Counted from the stretch's first letter, positions 26,281 to 35,283 are shown. The stretch: DNA of 64,000 nucleotides from UBA11475 sp045593005 (GCA_045593005.1 JAZNVV010000038.1:1-64000); one strand, 5' to 3'. Made by a program: numbers and translations. The notes: generated from the letters alone by a model not told the origin.

Positions 26281-26904
26281 TTACTTCGAATATAATTCGA
26301 CGATTAAGTGTTCCTTAATTTGTGCGTCGATATCTGCTCTTTCAGGAAGAGCGATTACTTTACCTGATAACGTTTCTGGGTTGAATTCAAGCCATTTTGG
26401 CATATTAGCAACCTTCATTTGCTTAACTTCAGCAAAGAATGCGTTATCTCTCTTGCTTTCTTTAACTTCAATTACGTCGCCTGCTTTTAACATGTAAGAT
26501 GCAATGTTGCACTTCTTACCGTTTACCATGAAGTGACCGTGTGTAACAAGTTGTCTTGCTTGGTTTCTTGATGCGCCGATACCCATTCTATAGATAACGT
26601 TGTCAAGTCTTCTTTCCAAGAGAGAAAGCATGTTTTCACCGGTGATACCCTTCATTTTATCAGCCTTTTCGTAATACTTTCTGAATGGTCCTTCAAGAAC
26701 GCCGTAAATTCTCTTACATTTCTGCTTTTCACGTAACTGTAAACCGTATTCAGAAACCTTCTTTCTTGCTGCGCCGTGTTGACCAGGAGCAACTGGTCTT
26801 CTTTCAAATGCGCAAGTGCCTTTAAAACATCTTTCGCCCTTTAAGAATAACTTAGCGCCTTCACGTCTACATAAACGACATTTAGAATCTGTATATTTAG
26901 CCAT
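26281..26904 (-). CDS. rpsD: 30S ribosomal protein S4
   Basis: A 207-residue primary rRNA-binding protein. The N-terminus has a Cys4 zinc site (Cys9, Cys12, Cys26, Cys31), the zinc-bound form of S4. The S4 RNA-binding domain LERRLDNVIYRMGIGASRNQ is intact. Encoded in the alpha operon between rpsK and rpoA. In other bacteria S4 represses translation of this operon; whether it does so here is unknown. Confidence 0.99.
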   Translation of the reverse strand: MAKYTDSKCRLCRREGAKLFLKGERCFKGTCAFERRPVAPGQHGAARKKVSEYGLQLREKQKCKRIYGVLEGPFRKYYEKADKMKGITGENMLSLLERRLDNVIYRMGIGASRNQARQLVTHGHFMVNGKKCNIASYMLKAGDVIEVKESKRDNAFFAEVKQMKVANMPKWLEFNPETLSGKVIALPERADIDAQIKEHLIVELYSK

Positions 26905-26918
26905 TTGTTAGTCCTCCA

Positions 26919-27311
26919 TTATACTCTACGCTTTTTAGGTGGTCTGCAACCGTTGTGTGGAATAGGTGAAACGTCTTCAATGAGCGTTACTTCATAACCA
27001 CAGTTAGCGAGAGCTCTGATAGCAGATTCTCTACCTGCACCTGGTCCTTTAACGTAAACTTCTACGCTACGAAGACCATATTCTTTTGCCGCATTAGCAG
27101 CAGTTTCAGCAGCCTGTTGTGCTGCGAATGGTGTGCTCTTTCTTGAGCCTTTGAAACCTAAACTGCCTGCGCTTGACCATGCAAGAGCATTACCCTGCAT
27201 ATCGGTAATTGTTACTAATGTGTTATTGAAAGAAGACTGAATGTGTACTTGACCTTTATCAACCTTCTTTATATCTCTACGTTTTTTGACAATTTTCTTC
27301 TTAACAGCCAT
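26919..27311 (-). CDS. rpsK: 30S ribosomal protein S11
   Basis: 130 residues; platform protein of the 30S subunit. Shows VHIQSSFNNTLVTITD and the C-terminal signature VTLIEDVSPIPHNGCRPPKK. The N-terminal 18 residues are strongly basic. Starts 13 nt after rpsM, 14 nt before rpsD. Confidence 0.99.
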   Translation of the reverse strand: MAVKKKIVKKRRDIKKVDKGQVHIQSSFNNTLVTITDMQGNALAWSSAGSLGFKGSRKSTPFAAQQAAETAANAAKEYGLRSVEVYVKGPGAGRESAIRALANCGYEVTLIEDVSPIPHNGCRPPKKRRV

Positions 27312-27324
27312 AACTTACCTCCGA

Positions 27325-27702
27325 TTATTTAGACGCAGTCTTTTTCTTTGCGACTGTACGACGAGGACCTTTACGGGTTCTTGCGTTTCTCTTAGAAGAT
27401 TGACCACGAACAGGTAAACCCTTTCTGTGTCTTACGCCTCTAAAGCAACCGATTTCCATTAATCTCTTAATGTTAAGGTTAACTTCACTTCTTAAATCAC
27501 CTTCTACGCGAAGGTTGTGTTCAATATATTCTCTCAATTTTGAAATATCGGTTTCAGTCAAATCTTTACATCTAACATCAGGATCAACACCTGTTTCAGA
27601 AAGAATCTTCTTTGACGTTGCTAAACCGATACCGTAAATGTAAGTAATACCGATTTCAACTCTTTTGTTGTTAGGTAAATCTACACCGGCTATACGTGCC
27701 AT
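27325..27702 (-). CDS. rpsM: 30S ribosomal protein S13
   Basis: 125 residues; 30S head protein that contacts P-site tRNA and 50S bridges. Contains ARIAGVDLPNNKRVEIGITY and GCFRGVRHRKGLPVRGQ, and a basic Lys/Thr-rich tail. The upstream 131 nt (27703-27833) before it hold a 9-bp hairpin right after rpmJ. Confidence 0.99.
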   Translation of the reverse strand: MARIAGVDLPNNKRVEIGITYIYGIGLATSKKILSETGVDPDVRCKDLTETDISKLREYIEHNLRVEGDLRSEVNLNIKRLMEIGCFRGVRHRKGLPVRGQSSKRNARTRKGPRRTVAKKKTASK

Positions 27703-27833
27703 TAATAGTTCCTCCGTTAAATTTTTGTTTATTTTATGGTAACTGCCGTCTCAACTTGTTCGCTTGGAATGATGCTACTGCGTTGATAAGCAGAGTGTTT
27801 TTAAGTTTATTGAAAACTTAAAGCATTAGTTAA
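27703..27833 (-). promoter_or_regulatory. Hairpin-containing interval between rpmJ and rpsM
   Basis: On the minus strand, 8 nt after the rpmJ stop, a perfect 9-bp hairpin TTTAAGTTT/AAACTTAAA (5-nt loop) is followed by a smaller CTGC/GCAG hairpin. The first ends in AAC rather than a T-run. The rpsM ribosome binding site GGAGG follows. Confidence 0.45.
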
Positions 27834-27950
27834 TTAACCTTGTCTTTGTTTGTGGTTCTTGTTTTTAGAACAAATTACCATAATTCTGCCGTTTCTTTTG
27901 ATAACTTTGCACTTGTCGCACATAGGTTTAACTGATGGTCTGACTTTCAT
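27834..27950 (-). CDS. rpmJ: 50S ribosomal protein L36
   Basis: A 38-residue protein, easily missed because of its size. It begins MKVRPSVKPMCDKCKVIKRN and has the zinc ligands Cys11, Cys14, Cys27 and His33 of the zinc-containing L36 form. It lies between infA and rpsM as in most bacteria. The frame closes with TAA at 27834-27836. Confidence 0.98.
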   Translation of the reverse strand: MKVRPSVKPMCDKCKVIKRNGRIMVICSKNKNHKQRQG

Positions 27951-27982
27951 TTTGGTTTCTCCTTATAATTAAAGTTTATGCG

Positions 27983-28204
27983 TTAGTTTTTACTACGCCA
28001 TATTATTCTGCCTTTGGTTAAATCGTACGGACTCATTTCGAGTTTGACGCTATCGCCCGGAATAATTTTAATGTAATTCATGCGTAGTTTTCCGGATATA
28101 TAAGCCTTTATGACGTAACCGTTTGAGAGCCTTACTTTGAACTCTGCGTTCGGAAGGGCTTCTTCGATAATGCCTTCGGCTTCTATAACATCATCCTTTG
28201 ACAT
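27983..28204 (-). CDS. infA: Translation initiation factor IF-1
   Basis: A 73-residue OB-fold protein that blocks the A site during initiation. Contains IEAEGIIEEALPNAEFKVRL and YDLTKGRIIWR, full length. GGAGG precedes the ATG. The small KOW-domain gene often found between map and infA in Gram-positive bacteria is absent; the 109-nt gap upstream holds only two short hairpins (CGCAG/CTGCG and AAACG/CGTTT). Confidence 0.99.
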   Translation of the reverse strand: MSKDDVIEAEGIIEEALPNAEFKVRLSNGYVIKAYISGKLRMNYIKIIPGDSVKLEMSPYDLTKGRIIWRSKN

Positions 28205-28313
28205 AAACTATCCTCCATTTTTTTTGTGAAAACCATTTTATTTCTAAAACGATTTCGTTTGGTTACGCAGGAAAAACTGCGCCACCCGTTATATGCTTTA
28301 CTTTTTCTAACGC

Positions 28314-29060
28314 TTATAGGGTTAGGATTTCTACGCCGTCATCCGTAATTGCTACGGTATTTTCGTAATGCGCAGATGGTCTACCGTCCCTTGTTACCAC
28401 GCTCCAGCCGTCGTTTAAGAAGTCAACTTGAAACGTACCTGCATTTATCATAGGTTCGATACAAATTACCATTCCCTTCTTTAACCTTACGCCTGTTCCC
28501 TTCACACCGAAGTTAGGAACGTTTGGGTCTTCGTGCATTTCTCTACCGATACCGTGACCAACAAGTTTCCTTACGACAGAAAACCCGTTTGCTTCAGCAT
28601 GTGATTGAACTGCATGACCTATCGAACCTATCGGCACGCCTTCGCCTACAACTTCCAAGGCTTTAAAGAAACATTCTTTTGTTACCCTAACAAGTTTTTC
28701 CTTTTCGGGAGATACCTTGCCTACCATGAACGTTCTTGCCGCGTCACCGTGGAATCCGTTGTAATACGCCGTTATATCGACGCTGACGATTTGCCCTTCT
28801 TTTATAACTATTTTGTCCGACGGAATGCCGTGTACTACCATATTATCTACCGAAATACACGTGGATGCCGGATATCCACAATAGCCTAAACTTGAAGGAT
28901 ATGCGCCCGATTTCGTTATGAAGTCGTGTGCGATAATATCTAACTCCTTCGTAGTCATGCCAATCGCTATCTTTGTTTCTAACAAGTCAAGCGTATCTCT
29001 GACTATACGAGAAGCATCTCTCATGGCGTTAATTTCAGCCATTGTTTTAATTTTTATCAT
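28314..29060 (-). CDS. map: Methionine aminopeptidase, type I
   Basis: Removes N-terminal Met from nascent proteins. The 248-residue enzyme has the five metal ligands of the family: Asp in SVDITAYYNG and GDAARTF, His in GHGIGREMHE, and Glu in CIEPMIN and near the end (HYENTVAI). Its start overlaps the adk stop by one base (TAATG-type junction), so translation is coupled. Confidence 0.98.
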   Translation of the reverse strand: MIKIKTMAEINAMRDASRIVRDTLDLLETKIAIGMTTKELDIIAHDFITKSGAYPSSLGYCGYPASTCISVDNMVVHGIPSDKIVIKEGQIVSVDITAYYNGFHGDAARTFMVGKVSPEKEKLVRVTKECFFKALEVVGEGVPIGSIGHAVQSHAEANGFSVVRKLVGHGIGREMHEDPNVPNFGVKGTGVRLKKGMVICIEPMINAGTFQVDFLNDGWSVVTRDGRPSAHYENTVAITDDGVEILTL

Positions 29061-29680
29061 TACCCGATAACCTTTACAATGTCAGCAAATACGTCATCTA
29101 TTGTCTGATTGCCATTAACTTTAATAAGCACGCCCCTTTCATTATAAAAATCTACGAGAGGTTTTGTCTGCTTATCGTAAACGTTAATTCTTTCAGTAAC
29201 CGTTGCTTCGTTGTCATCATCTCTTTGATAAAGAGCGTTGCCACAAGTTGGACACTTTGTAGCGTCGCTTAAACTTTTTGCATTGAAAGTTCCACCACAT
29301 GATAAACAACTACGTCTATTAACTATTCTGTCAATAATTAAATTGTAATCAACGTCAATATCAATAGCTTTGTCTATTGTAGCAAATTTTTCAAGCGCCT
29401 CTGCTTGAGCAACCGTTCTTGGAAAACCGTCTAAAAGAACACCGTTTTTGCAATCATCTCTTGAAAGTCTTTCTTTAACCATAGAAATTGTAACTTCATC
29501 AGGAACAAGATGACCTTGGTCAATATATGATTTTGCCGTTTTGCCTAATTCGGTTTGATTTTTTATATTTTCTCTAAATATATCACCTGTGGAGATATGT
29601 ACGAGAGAATACTTTTCTGAAATACGCGCCGCCTGGGTTCCTTTGCCGGAACCCGGAGCACCTAATAAAATTATATTCAT
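29060..29680 (-). CDS. adk: Adenylate kinase
   Basis: Interconverts AMP, ADP and ATP. The 206-residue enzyme starts with the P-loop GAPGSGKGTQA and contains DGFPRTVAQA. The LID domain has a four-cysteine zinc site (CLSCGGTF and CPTCG, about 127-150), typical of Gram-positive enzymes. It starts 1 nt after the secY stop. Confidence 0.98.
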   Translation of the reverse strand: MNIILLGAPGSGKGTQAARISEKYSLVHISTGDIFRENIKNQTELGKTAKSYIDQGHLVPDEVTISMVKERLSRDDCKNGVLLDGFPRTVAQAEALEKFATIDKAIDIDVDYNLIIDRIVNRRSCLSCGGTFNAKSLSDATKCPTCGNALYQRDDDNEATVTERINVYDKQTKPLVDFYNERGVLIKVNGNQTIDDVFADIVKVIG

Positions 29681-29681
29681 G

Positions 29682-30974
29682 TTATTTTAAGAAACCCTTA
29701 TGATTTTTCATAATAATCTGCGATTCGATAGCTTGGTTAAATTCAAGCGCTACTGATACCGTAATAAGTAAACCGGTAGCACCAAATGCACCTGCTAAGC
29801 CCGGGCTGATAAAACTAAATATTATAGACGGGATAAGCGCAACGAGCGCAAGATAAATAGCACCGAAAAGCGTGATTCTATTAGAAATCTTTTTAAGATG
29901 TTCTGCCGTTGGTTTACCCGGTCTAATACCTGGGATAAATCCACCGTTACCCTGAATTGTTTTACTAATATCTTCTGGATTGAACTGCATCTGTTGATAG
30001 AAGTAAGCGAAGAACAAGATAAGAGCGCACATTATAACTTTGTATAATATACTTTCTGTACCAACTATTCTTGTGTACGTTTCGTACCAAGGATGTGTTA
30101 CTGCGTTTACACCTAAAAGGTTCATGATGAGTTCTGGGAAACTTAAGATAGAGAATGCGAAGATAAGTGGCATAACACCCGACGAATTTACCTTAATAGG
30201 AATATTCGTTGAACTACCACCGTACATTTTTCTACCCTTAACCTGTTTAGAATATTGAACAGGAATTTTTCTTTCAGCATTGTCTACCGTTACGATTGCC
30301 GCAAAAATTAAGATTGCAACGATAACGAAACCGATAATTACCCAAATGTTAGTAAGATTGAAACCTACTGAAATTTGACTAGTAATTGCGTTACCTGCCG
30401 TAGCGATAATACCAGCGAAGATAAGCATTGAAATACCGTTTGATACGCCGTAGTCGGTAATTCTTTCACCAAGCCACATTGTTAATGCTGCACCTGCCGT
30501 ATATACAACGACAAGGAAGATGTAACTCATAACTCTGCCAAAACCTTCTGCACCGAAAATTTCAGCCGTGTTAACGTAGCCTACGAAACCTAAAATAATA
30601 CCGATAGACTGTGCAATTGCAAGACCTAACGTAACGTATCTTGTGATATTAGCAAGTTTCTTCCTGCCTTCTTCACCTTGTTTTGAAAGTCTTTCAAGAG
30701 CAGGGATACCAACTGATAAAAGTTGAACGATAATCGAGGCGTTAATGTACGGTCCGATACCCATAGCAAGTAAACTACCGTATTGTAATGCGCCACCGGT
30801 TACTGCGCTCATAATTTGTAAATAGTTGTAACCAGACATTGCATCTTCCATGATGGATACACCAGGAACAGGAATGTAACAACCTACTCTATAAATAAAC
30901 AATAAGGCAACTGTAATCAAAATCTTCTTTCTAATTTCAGGGATTTTGAATGCCTTTACTAATGTTTGAAACAT
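29682..30974 (-). CDS. secY: Preprotein translocase subunit SecY
   Basis: The 430-residue channel subunit has ten predicted helices. It carries the plug-region GPYINASIIVQLL, the cytoplasmic loop GEEGRKKLA, and the SecA/ribosome-contact loop GNGGFIPGIRPGKPT near residue 340. Located between rplO and adk as in most bacteria. Confidence 0.99.
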   Translation of the reverse strand: MFQTLVKAFKIPEIRKKILITVALLFIYRVGCYIPVPGVSIMEDAMSGYNYLQIMSAVTGGALQYGSLLAMGIGPYINASIIVQLLSVGIPALERLSKQGEEGRKKLANITRYVTLGLAIAQSIGIILGFVGYVNTAEIFGAEGFGRVMSYIFLVVVYTAGAALTMWLGERITDYGVSNGISMLIFAGIIATAGNAITSQISVGFNLTNIWVIIGFVIVAILIFAAIVTVDNAERKIPVQYSKQVKGRKMYGGSSTNIPIKVNSSGVMPLIFAFSILSFPELIMNLLGVNAVTHPWYETYTRIVGTESILYKVIMCALILFFAYFYQQMQFNPEDISKTIQGNGGFIPGIRPGKPTAEHLKKISNRITLFGAIYLALVALIPSIIFSFISPGLAGAFGATGLLITVSVALEFNQAIESQIIMKNHKGFLK

Positions 30975-30996
30975 TTTCGCCCTCCGAATTTAGGGA

Positions 30997-31443
30997 TTAT
31001 TCTACTTCCACCTTTCCACCAGCTTTTTCGATAGCTTCTTTAGCTGTAGATGAGAATTTTGCAGCCTTAACCGTTAAAGCAACCGTGAGTTCACCATTAC
31101 CTAAAACTTTAAGACCTGCATCGTTCTTAATGTCCTTAATAAGTCCCTTTTCAAGAAGGAACGCTTTATCTACTATAGAACCAGCTTCTAACGAATTGAG
31201 AACGGAAAGATTAACGATAGAATAAACCTTTCTGAAATTGTTGTTAAAGCCACGTTTTGGGATACGTCTTGTTAAAGGCATTTGACCACCTTCAAAACCA
31301 GGACGAACACCACCGCCGCTTCTTGCCCACTGACCTTTATGGCCTTTACCGGAGGTTTTACCTAAGCCGGAGCCGATACCTCTACCAAGTCTTTTGCTTG
31401 ATGTAGTTGCACCGATTGCAGGCTGTATAGTATCTATTCTCAT
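30997..31443 (-). CDS. rplO: 50S ribosomal protein L15
   Basis: 148 residues. The Gly-rich N-terminal arm (LGRGIGSGLGKTSGKGHKGQ) and GFEGGQMPLTRRIPKRGF are intact. The N-terminal arm extends into 23S rRNA. Follows rpmD by 23 nt. Confidence 0.99.
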   Translation of the reverse strand: MRIDTIQPAIGATTSSKRLGRGIGSGLGKTSGKGHKGQWARSGGGVRPGFEGGQMPLTRRIPKRGFNNNFRKVYSIVNLSVLNSLEAGSIVDKAFLLEKGLIKDIKNDAGLKVLGNGELTVALTVKAAKFSSTAKEAIEKAGGKVEVE

Positions 31444-31466
31444 AATATTTACTCCTTTAACCCTAA

Positions 31467-31670
31467 TTACTTAACTTCTTCAATACTAACAAGGTGGCTT
31501 ACCTTTGCAACCATGCCACGTACGCATGCATTGTCAGGAAGTTCATTGTATTGACGAATCTTTTTAAGACCTAAACTTTCTACTACTTTCTTTTGATTAG
31601 GTGTACAAGCAATAGTGCTCTTAACTAAAGTAACCTTTACTTTCTTTGCAACTTCTTTTTTCTTTGCCAT
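31467..31670 (-). CDS. rpmD: 50S ribosomal protein L30
   Basis: 67 residues with a short Lys-rich N-terminal extension before VKVTLVKSTIACTPNQKKVV. The L30 signature continues ESLGLKKIRQYNE. It lies in its usual place between rpsE and rplO. Confidence 0.98.
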   Translation of the reverse strand: MAKKKEVAKKVKVTLVKSTIACTPNQKKVVESLGLKKIRQYNELPDNACVRGMVAKVSHLVSIEEVK

Positions 31671-31683
31671 TTTAAGTTACCTC

Positions 31684-32202
31684 CTAACCATTGATTTCTT
31701 CTACGGTCTTACCGCGAACTGCAGCGACTTCTTCAATCGTTCTGAGTTCTTTAAGTCCTTCAACAGCAGCCTTAACCATGTTGATAGGGTTGTTTGAGCC
31801 GTGAGACTTCGTTCTAATATCCTTAATACCTACTGCTTCCATTACTGCACGTACTGGACCACCTGCGATAACACCAGTACCTTCTGATGCAGGCATCATA
31901 AGGATTGAGCCTCTGTTGAATTTGCCGATTACTTCGTGTGGGATTGAAGTATTTACGAGAGCAATCTTTGTCATGCTTCTCTTTGCTCTTTGAGTAGCCT
32001 TTTCAATTGCTTCTGGAACTTCGTTTGCTTTACCCATTGCATAGCCGATTTTGCCTGCGCCGTCGCCGATAACAACGAGAGCAGCAAATCTCATATTTCT
32101 ACCACCTTTTACAACCTTTGTAACACGATTAACACAAATAAGTTTTTTAATCATGCCATCGTCTTCAGGTCTACGAGGTGCTCTATTATTTTCTCTTGCC
32201 AT
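31684..32202 (-). CDS. rpsE: 30S ribosomal protein S5
   Basis: 172 residues. The N-terminal double-stranded RNA-binding domain includes CVNRVTKVVKGGRNMRFAAL, and the C-terminal half has GVIAGGPVRAVMEAVGIKD. S5 helps maintain decoding accuracy and mRNA unwinding at the entry channel. Confidence 0.99.
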   Translation of the reverse strand: MARENNRAPRRPEDDGMIKKLICVNRVTKVVKGGRNMRFAALVVIGDGAGKIGYAMGKANEVPEAIEKATQRAKRSMTKIALVNTSIPHEVIGKFNRGSILMMPASEGTGVIAGGPVRAVMEAVGIKDIRTKSHGSNNPINMVKAAVEGLKELRTIEEVAAVRGKTVEEING

Positions 32203-32231
32203 AATTTAATCCTCTCTAATGTTTTTGGTGC

Positions 32232-32600
32232 TTAGAACTTTAAGCCGCCTTCTCTAGCGCCGTCAGCTAATGCTGCTACTCTGCCGATATAAAGGTAACC
32301 TGCTCTGTCAAATACAACTGTTTCAATGCCTTTTTCAAGAGCCTTTTTAGCGATAAGTTCGCCTACTGCTTTTGCGCATTCTTCTTTTGTTTTGCCTTCG
32401 AGCGTACCTTTAAGTGCCTTGTCAAGTGTCGATGCTGTAACTAAAGTGTTACCTGCTACGTCGTCAATTAACTGTGCGTAAATGTTATTTAAACTTCTAT
32501 ATACGCAAAGTCTTGGAGCGTTTGCAGTACCTTTAACTTTACCACGAACTCTGACGTGTCTTTGTTTTCTGTCTGCGTTTTTATCGATTTTAGAAATCAT
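32232..32600 (-). CDS. rplR: 50S ribosomal protein L18
   Basis: 122 residues; binds 5S rRNA with L5. Contains HVRVRGKVKGTANAPRLCVY and ends FDRAGYLYIGRVAALADGAR. The frame is open for ten more codons upstream, but AGGAG 7 nt before the ATG at 32598-32600 and the usual L18 N-terminus (MISKIDKNADRKQRH) fix the start here. Confidence 0.98.
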   Translation of the reverse strand: MISKIDKNADRKQRHVRVRGKVKGTANAPRLCVYRSLNNIYAQLIDDVAGNTLVTASTLDKALKGTLEGKTKEECAKAVGELIAKKALEKGIETVVFDRAGYLYIGRVAALADGAREGGLKF

Positions 32601-32692
32601 CGTGATTCTCCTATTTAATACTTTTCGCATTTCTGCACTCAGCAGAATACTGACGGTCGTTTCCGTCGTATTCCACCAAAAGTAACTAAATG

Positions 32693-33235
32693 TTACTTAC
32701 CTGCCGTCTTGCCTTCCTTTCTTTCGATTACTTCATCACTGTAGTGGATGCCGTAGCCGTGATATGGTTCAGGCTTTCTGATGTTTCTAACCGTTGCTGC
32801 GAATTGACCAACTTTCGTTTTGTCAATACCACTTACGGTTACTTCTGTAATTGACGGACAGTCGAGTTTTACGTCTTCTGTTTCGAAGATTTCAACTGGG
32901 TGTGAGTAGCCTACGTTTAATACTACTTTATTGCCCTGTTTTTGAGCCTTATAACCTACGCCTGCGATAACTAAAGTCTTTTTAAAGCCTTCTGTTACGC
33001 CGATAACCATATTGTTAAGTAATGCTCTATATAAACCGTGTTTTGCTCTAACTTCTTTATCGTCGTTAGCACGTGTTAACGTTGCTACTGAACCATCAAT
33101 AGTAATTGTAATGTTTTCAGCATCATAATCTTGTACAAGTGTGCCTTTTGGACCTTTTACTGTGATTACGCTGTTCTTAACGTCAATGCTAACGCCTGCT
33201 GGTACGTTTACTGGTAACTTACCTATTCTTGACAT
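32693..33235 (-). CDS. rplF: 50S ribosomal protein L6
   Basis: 180 residues, two tandem L6 domains. Begins MSRIGKLPVNVPAGV and has the C-terminal signature KPEPYHGYGIHY (the usual PEPYKGKGI region). The 92-nt interval to rplR contains an imperfect inverted repeat around position 32650. Confidence 0.99.
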   Translation of the reverse strand: MSRIGKLPVNVPAGVSIDVKNSVITVKGPKGTLVQDYDAENITITIDGSVATLTRANDDKEVRAKHGLYRALLNNMVIGVTEGFKKTLVIAGVGYKAQKQGNKVVLNVGYSHPVEIFETEDVKLDCPSITEVTVSGIDKTKVGQFAATVRNIRKPEPYHGYGIHYSDEVIERKEGKTAGK

Positions 33236-33249
33236 ATTCCGTTACCTCC

Positions 33250-33639
33250 TTACCAGATGTAAGCAAGAACTTCACCGCCCTGATGAGCCTTTCTTGCTTC
33301 CTTATCAGTTAAAATACCCTTTGACGTAGAAAGGATTGCAATACCTAAACCGCCAAGAACGCTTGGAATTTCATCACAACCAACGTATACTCTTAAACCA
33401 GGTTTAGAAACTCTCTTTAAACCAGAGATTACCTTTGCGCCGTTAGCGCCGTATTTAAGAGTAATTACAAGTGTGCCTTGAACACCATCTTCAATCTTAA
33501 CGTCTGCAACGTAACCTTCCTTTAAAAGGATATCTGCAATTGCCTTTTTTGTGTTGGATGCCGGTACGGTAACCGTTTCGTGTTTTGCAAGTAATCCGTT
33601 ACGAATTCTTGTAAGCATATCTGCTATTACGTCTGTCAT
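33250..33639 (-). CDS. rpsH: 30S ribosomal protein S8
   Basis: 129 residues. Begins MTDVIADMLTRIRNGL, with the RNA-binding signature GLGIAILSTSKGILTD near the C-terminus. Central assembly protein of the 30S body; in E. coli it also represses the spc operon. Confidence 0.99.
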   Translation of the reverse strand: MTDVIADMLTRIRNGLLAKHETVTVPASNTKKAIADILLKEGYVADVKIEDGVQGTLVITLKYGANGAKVISGLKRVSKPGLRVYVGCDEIPSVLGGLGIAILSTSKGILTDKEARKAHQGGEVLAYIW

Positions 33640-33651
33640 TTTAGTACCTCC

Positions 33652-33837
33652 TTACCAACTTGCCTTTTTAACGCCTGGGATTTCACCCTTGTACGCTAAA
33701 TTTCTGAAACAAATACGACAAATACCGTATTTTCTTAAAACTGCGTGCGGTCTGCCACAAATGCTGCATCTTGTATATGCTCTTGTGGAGAACTTAGCAG
33801 GTCTTTGCTGCTTATTAATCATTGCTTTTTTTGCCAT
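33652..33837 (-). CDS. rpsZ: 30S ribosomal protein S14, zinc type
   Basis: A 61-residue short S14 (type Z) with zinc ligands Cys24, Cys27, Cys40 and Cys43 in RCSICGRPHAVLRKYGICRI. This zinc form is typical of Gram-positive bacteria; a zinc-independent paralogue elsewhere in the genome is possible. Confidence 0.99.
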   Translation of the reverse strand: MAKKAMINKQQRPAKFSTRAYTRCSICGRPHAVLRKYGICRICFRNLAYKGEIPGVKKASW

Positions 33838-33856
33838 AATCTTTACTCCTTAAGCC

Positions 33857-34414
33857 TTACTTCGCTGCAAAAGGCATACCGAGTGCCTTTAACAATTCGT
33901 ATGCTTCTTCGTCAGTCTTTGCTGTCGTTGTGAAGCAAACGTCGTAACCTCTAACCTTTTCTACTTGATCGTAAGAAATTTCAGGGAAGATTAATTGTTC
34001 CTTAATGCCGAGAGCATAGTTTCCTCTGCCATCAAAAGATTTCGTAGGAACGCCTCTAAAGTCTCTTACTCTTGGAAGTGCGATTGATACGAGTTTATCA
34101 AAGAATTCGTACATTCTGTCATTTCTTAAAGTAACTTTAGCGCCTACTATCATACCTTCTCTTACTTTGAAGTTAGCGATAGACTTTCTTGCCTTTGTTT
34201 GTAACGGCTTTTGACCAGAAATCGTCTTGAGTTCTTCAACTGCTTGTTGAATGCTCTTTGCGTTTTCCTTAACGTCGCCAAGACCAGTATTGACTGTGAT
34301 CTTAACGAGCTTTGGAATTTCGTTTACGTTCTTGTAGCCGAATTTTTCTTTTAAGTAAGTTGTAACCTCGTTTGTATAACGAGCCTTTACTCTATTAACA
34401 GTTTTTTCTGCCAT
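33857..34414 (-). CDS. rplE: 50S ribosomal protein L5
   Basis: 185 residues; binds 5S rRNA and contacts P-site tRNA. Contains the family segments IPKLVKITVNTGLGD, LTTISGQKP-like LKTISGQKPLQTKARKSIAN and FDGRGNYALGIKEQLIFPEI. Confidence 0.99.
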   Translation of the reverse strand: MAEKTVNRVKARYTNEVTTYLKEKFGYKNVNEIPKLVKITVNTGLGDVKENAKSIQQAVEELKTISGQKPLQTKARKSIANFKVREGMIVGAKVTLRNDRMYEFFDKLVSIALPRVRDFRGVPTKSFDGRGNYALGIKEQLIFPEISYDQVEKVRGYDVCFTTTAKTDEEAYELLKALGMPFAAK

Positions 34415-34434
34415 AATATTATATCCTCCCGTTA

Positions 34435-34890
34435 TTACGCATTGGTTTCTTCAGCAACTTCTGCTTTTACAGTCTTCTTTCTTGTAGAAGGCTTTTTAGC
34501 AGGTGCTTCTTCACCTTCAGCTTTTGGAGCAGCCTTTTTTGTGCTCTTTCTTGCTGTCTTCTTTACTTCTTTTGCTTCAGCAACGTCGAGACAAGCAGCA
34601 CACTTTTTGCATACTCTTACCTTCTTGTTGCCTTCAACTTTATAACCTACTCTGGTTGCTTTGCCACATGCTGGGCAAACTACCATTACGTTAGATGCAT
34701 CAATAGGACCTGACTGTTGCTTAATTTCGCTCGTCTGGTTTGTATTTCTTGCCTTGGTGTGTCTCTTCTGAACGTTAATGCCGTCGACTACTACCTTGTT
34801 TGCTTTTGGCATAGCAACTAAAACCTTTGCGGTCTTGCCTGCATCTTTGCCTGCAATTACTAAAACTGTATCGTTCTTTTTAATCTTCAT
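34435..34890 (-). CDS. rplX: 50S ribosomal protein L24 with basic C-terminal tail
   Basis: The first 103 residues are a normal L24: the KOW motif VLVIAGKDAGKTAKVL, then a Cys4 pair (Cys72, Cys75, Cys94, Cys97). A further 45 or so residues, rich in Lys, Ala, Glu and Pro (KKTARKSTKKAAPKAEGEE and on), have no counterpart in standard L24. The tail resembles H1-like or nucleic-acid-binding extensions. It has intact reading frame and codon use, so it is probably real. Confidence 0.97.
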   Translation of the reverse strand: MKIKKNDTVLVIAGKDAGKTAKVLVAMPKANKVVVDGINVQKRHTKARNTNQTSEIKQQSGPIDASNVMVVCPACGKATRVGYKVEGNKKVRVCKKCAACLDVAEAKEVKKTARKSTKKAAPKAEGEEAPAKKPSTRKKTVKAEVAEETNA

Positions 34891-34901
34891 AGTCGTACTC
34901 C

Positions 34902-35270
34902 TTATAAAACTTCTGGTGCAAGGGAAATAATTTTCATATAATCCTTGTCACGAAGTTCTCTAGCGATAGGTCCAAAGATACGTGTTCCGATAGGCTGTTT
35001 TTGACCGTCAATAATAACTGCAGCGTTTTCATCAAACTTAATATGCGTGCCGTCTGGACGTCTGATACCGCTCTTGCTTCTAACGATAACCGCTCTATAA
35101 ACCTTACCTTTCTTTGCTGCGCCACCAGGTGTAGCTGTTTTAACGCTACATACGATAACGTCGCCGATGTTACCCGTTCTTCTGAATGAGCCACCGAGAA
35201 CTCTGATGCACATCAATTCTTTTGCGCCGGAATTGTCAGCCGCTTTTAATATTGTCTGTGGTTGTATCAT
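34902..35270 (-). CDS. rplN: 50S ribosomal protein L14
   Basis: 122 residues. Begins MIQPQTILKAADNSGAKELM and carries FDENAAVIIDGQKQPIGTRI and FGPIARELR. Forms an intersubunit bridge with 16S rRNA. Confidence 0.99.
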   Translation of the reverse strand: MIQPQTILKAADNSGAKELMCIRVLGGSFRRTGNIGDVIVCSVKTATPGGAAKKGKVYRAVIVRSKSGIRRPDGTHIKFDENAAVIIDGQKQPIGTRIFGPIARELRDKDYMKIISLAPEVL

Positions 35271-35283
35271 TACTCGGTCCTCC

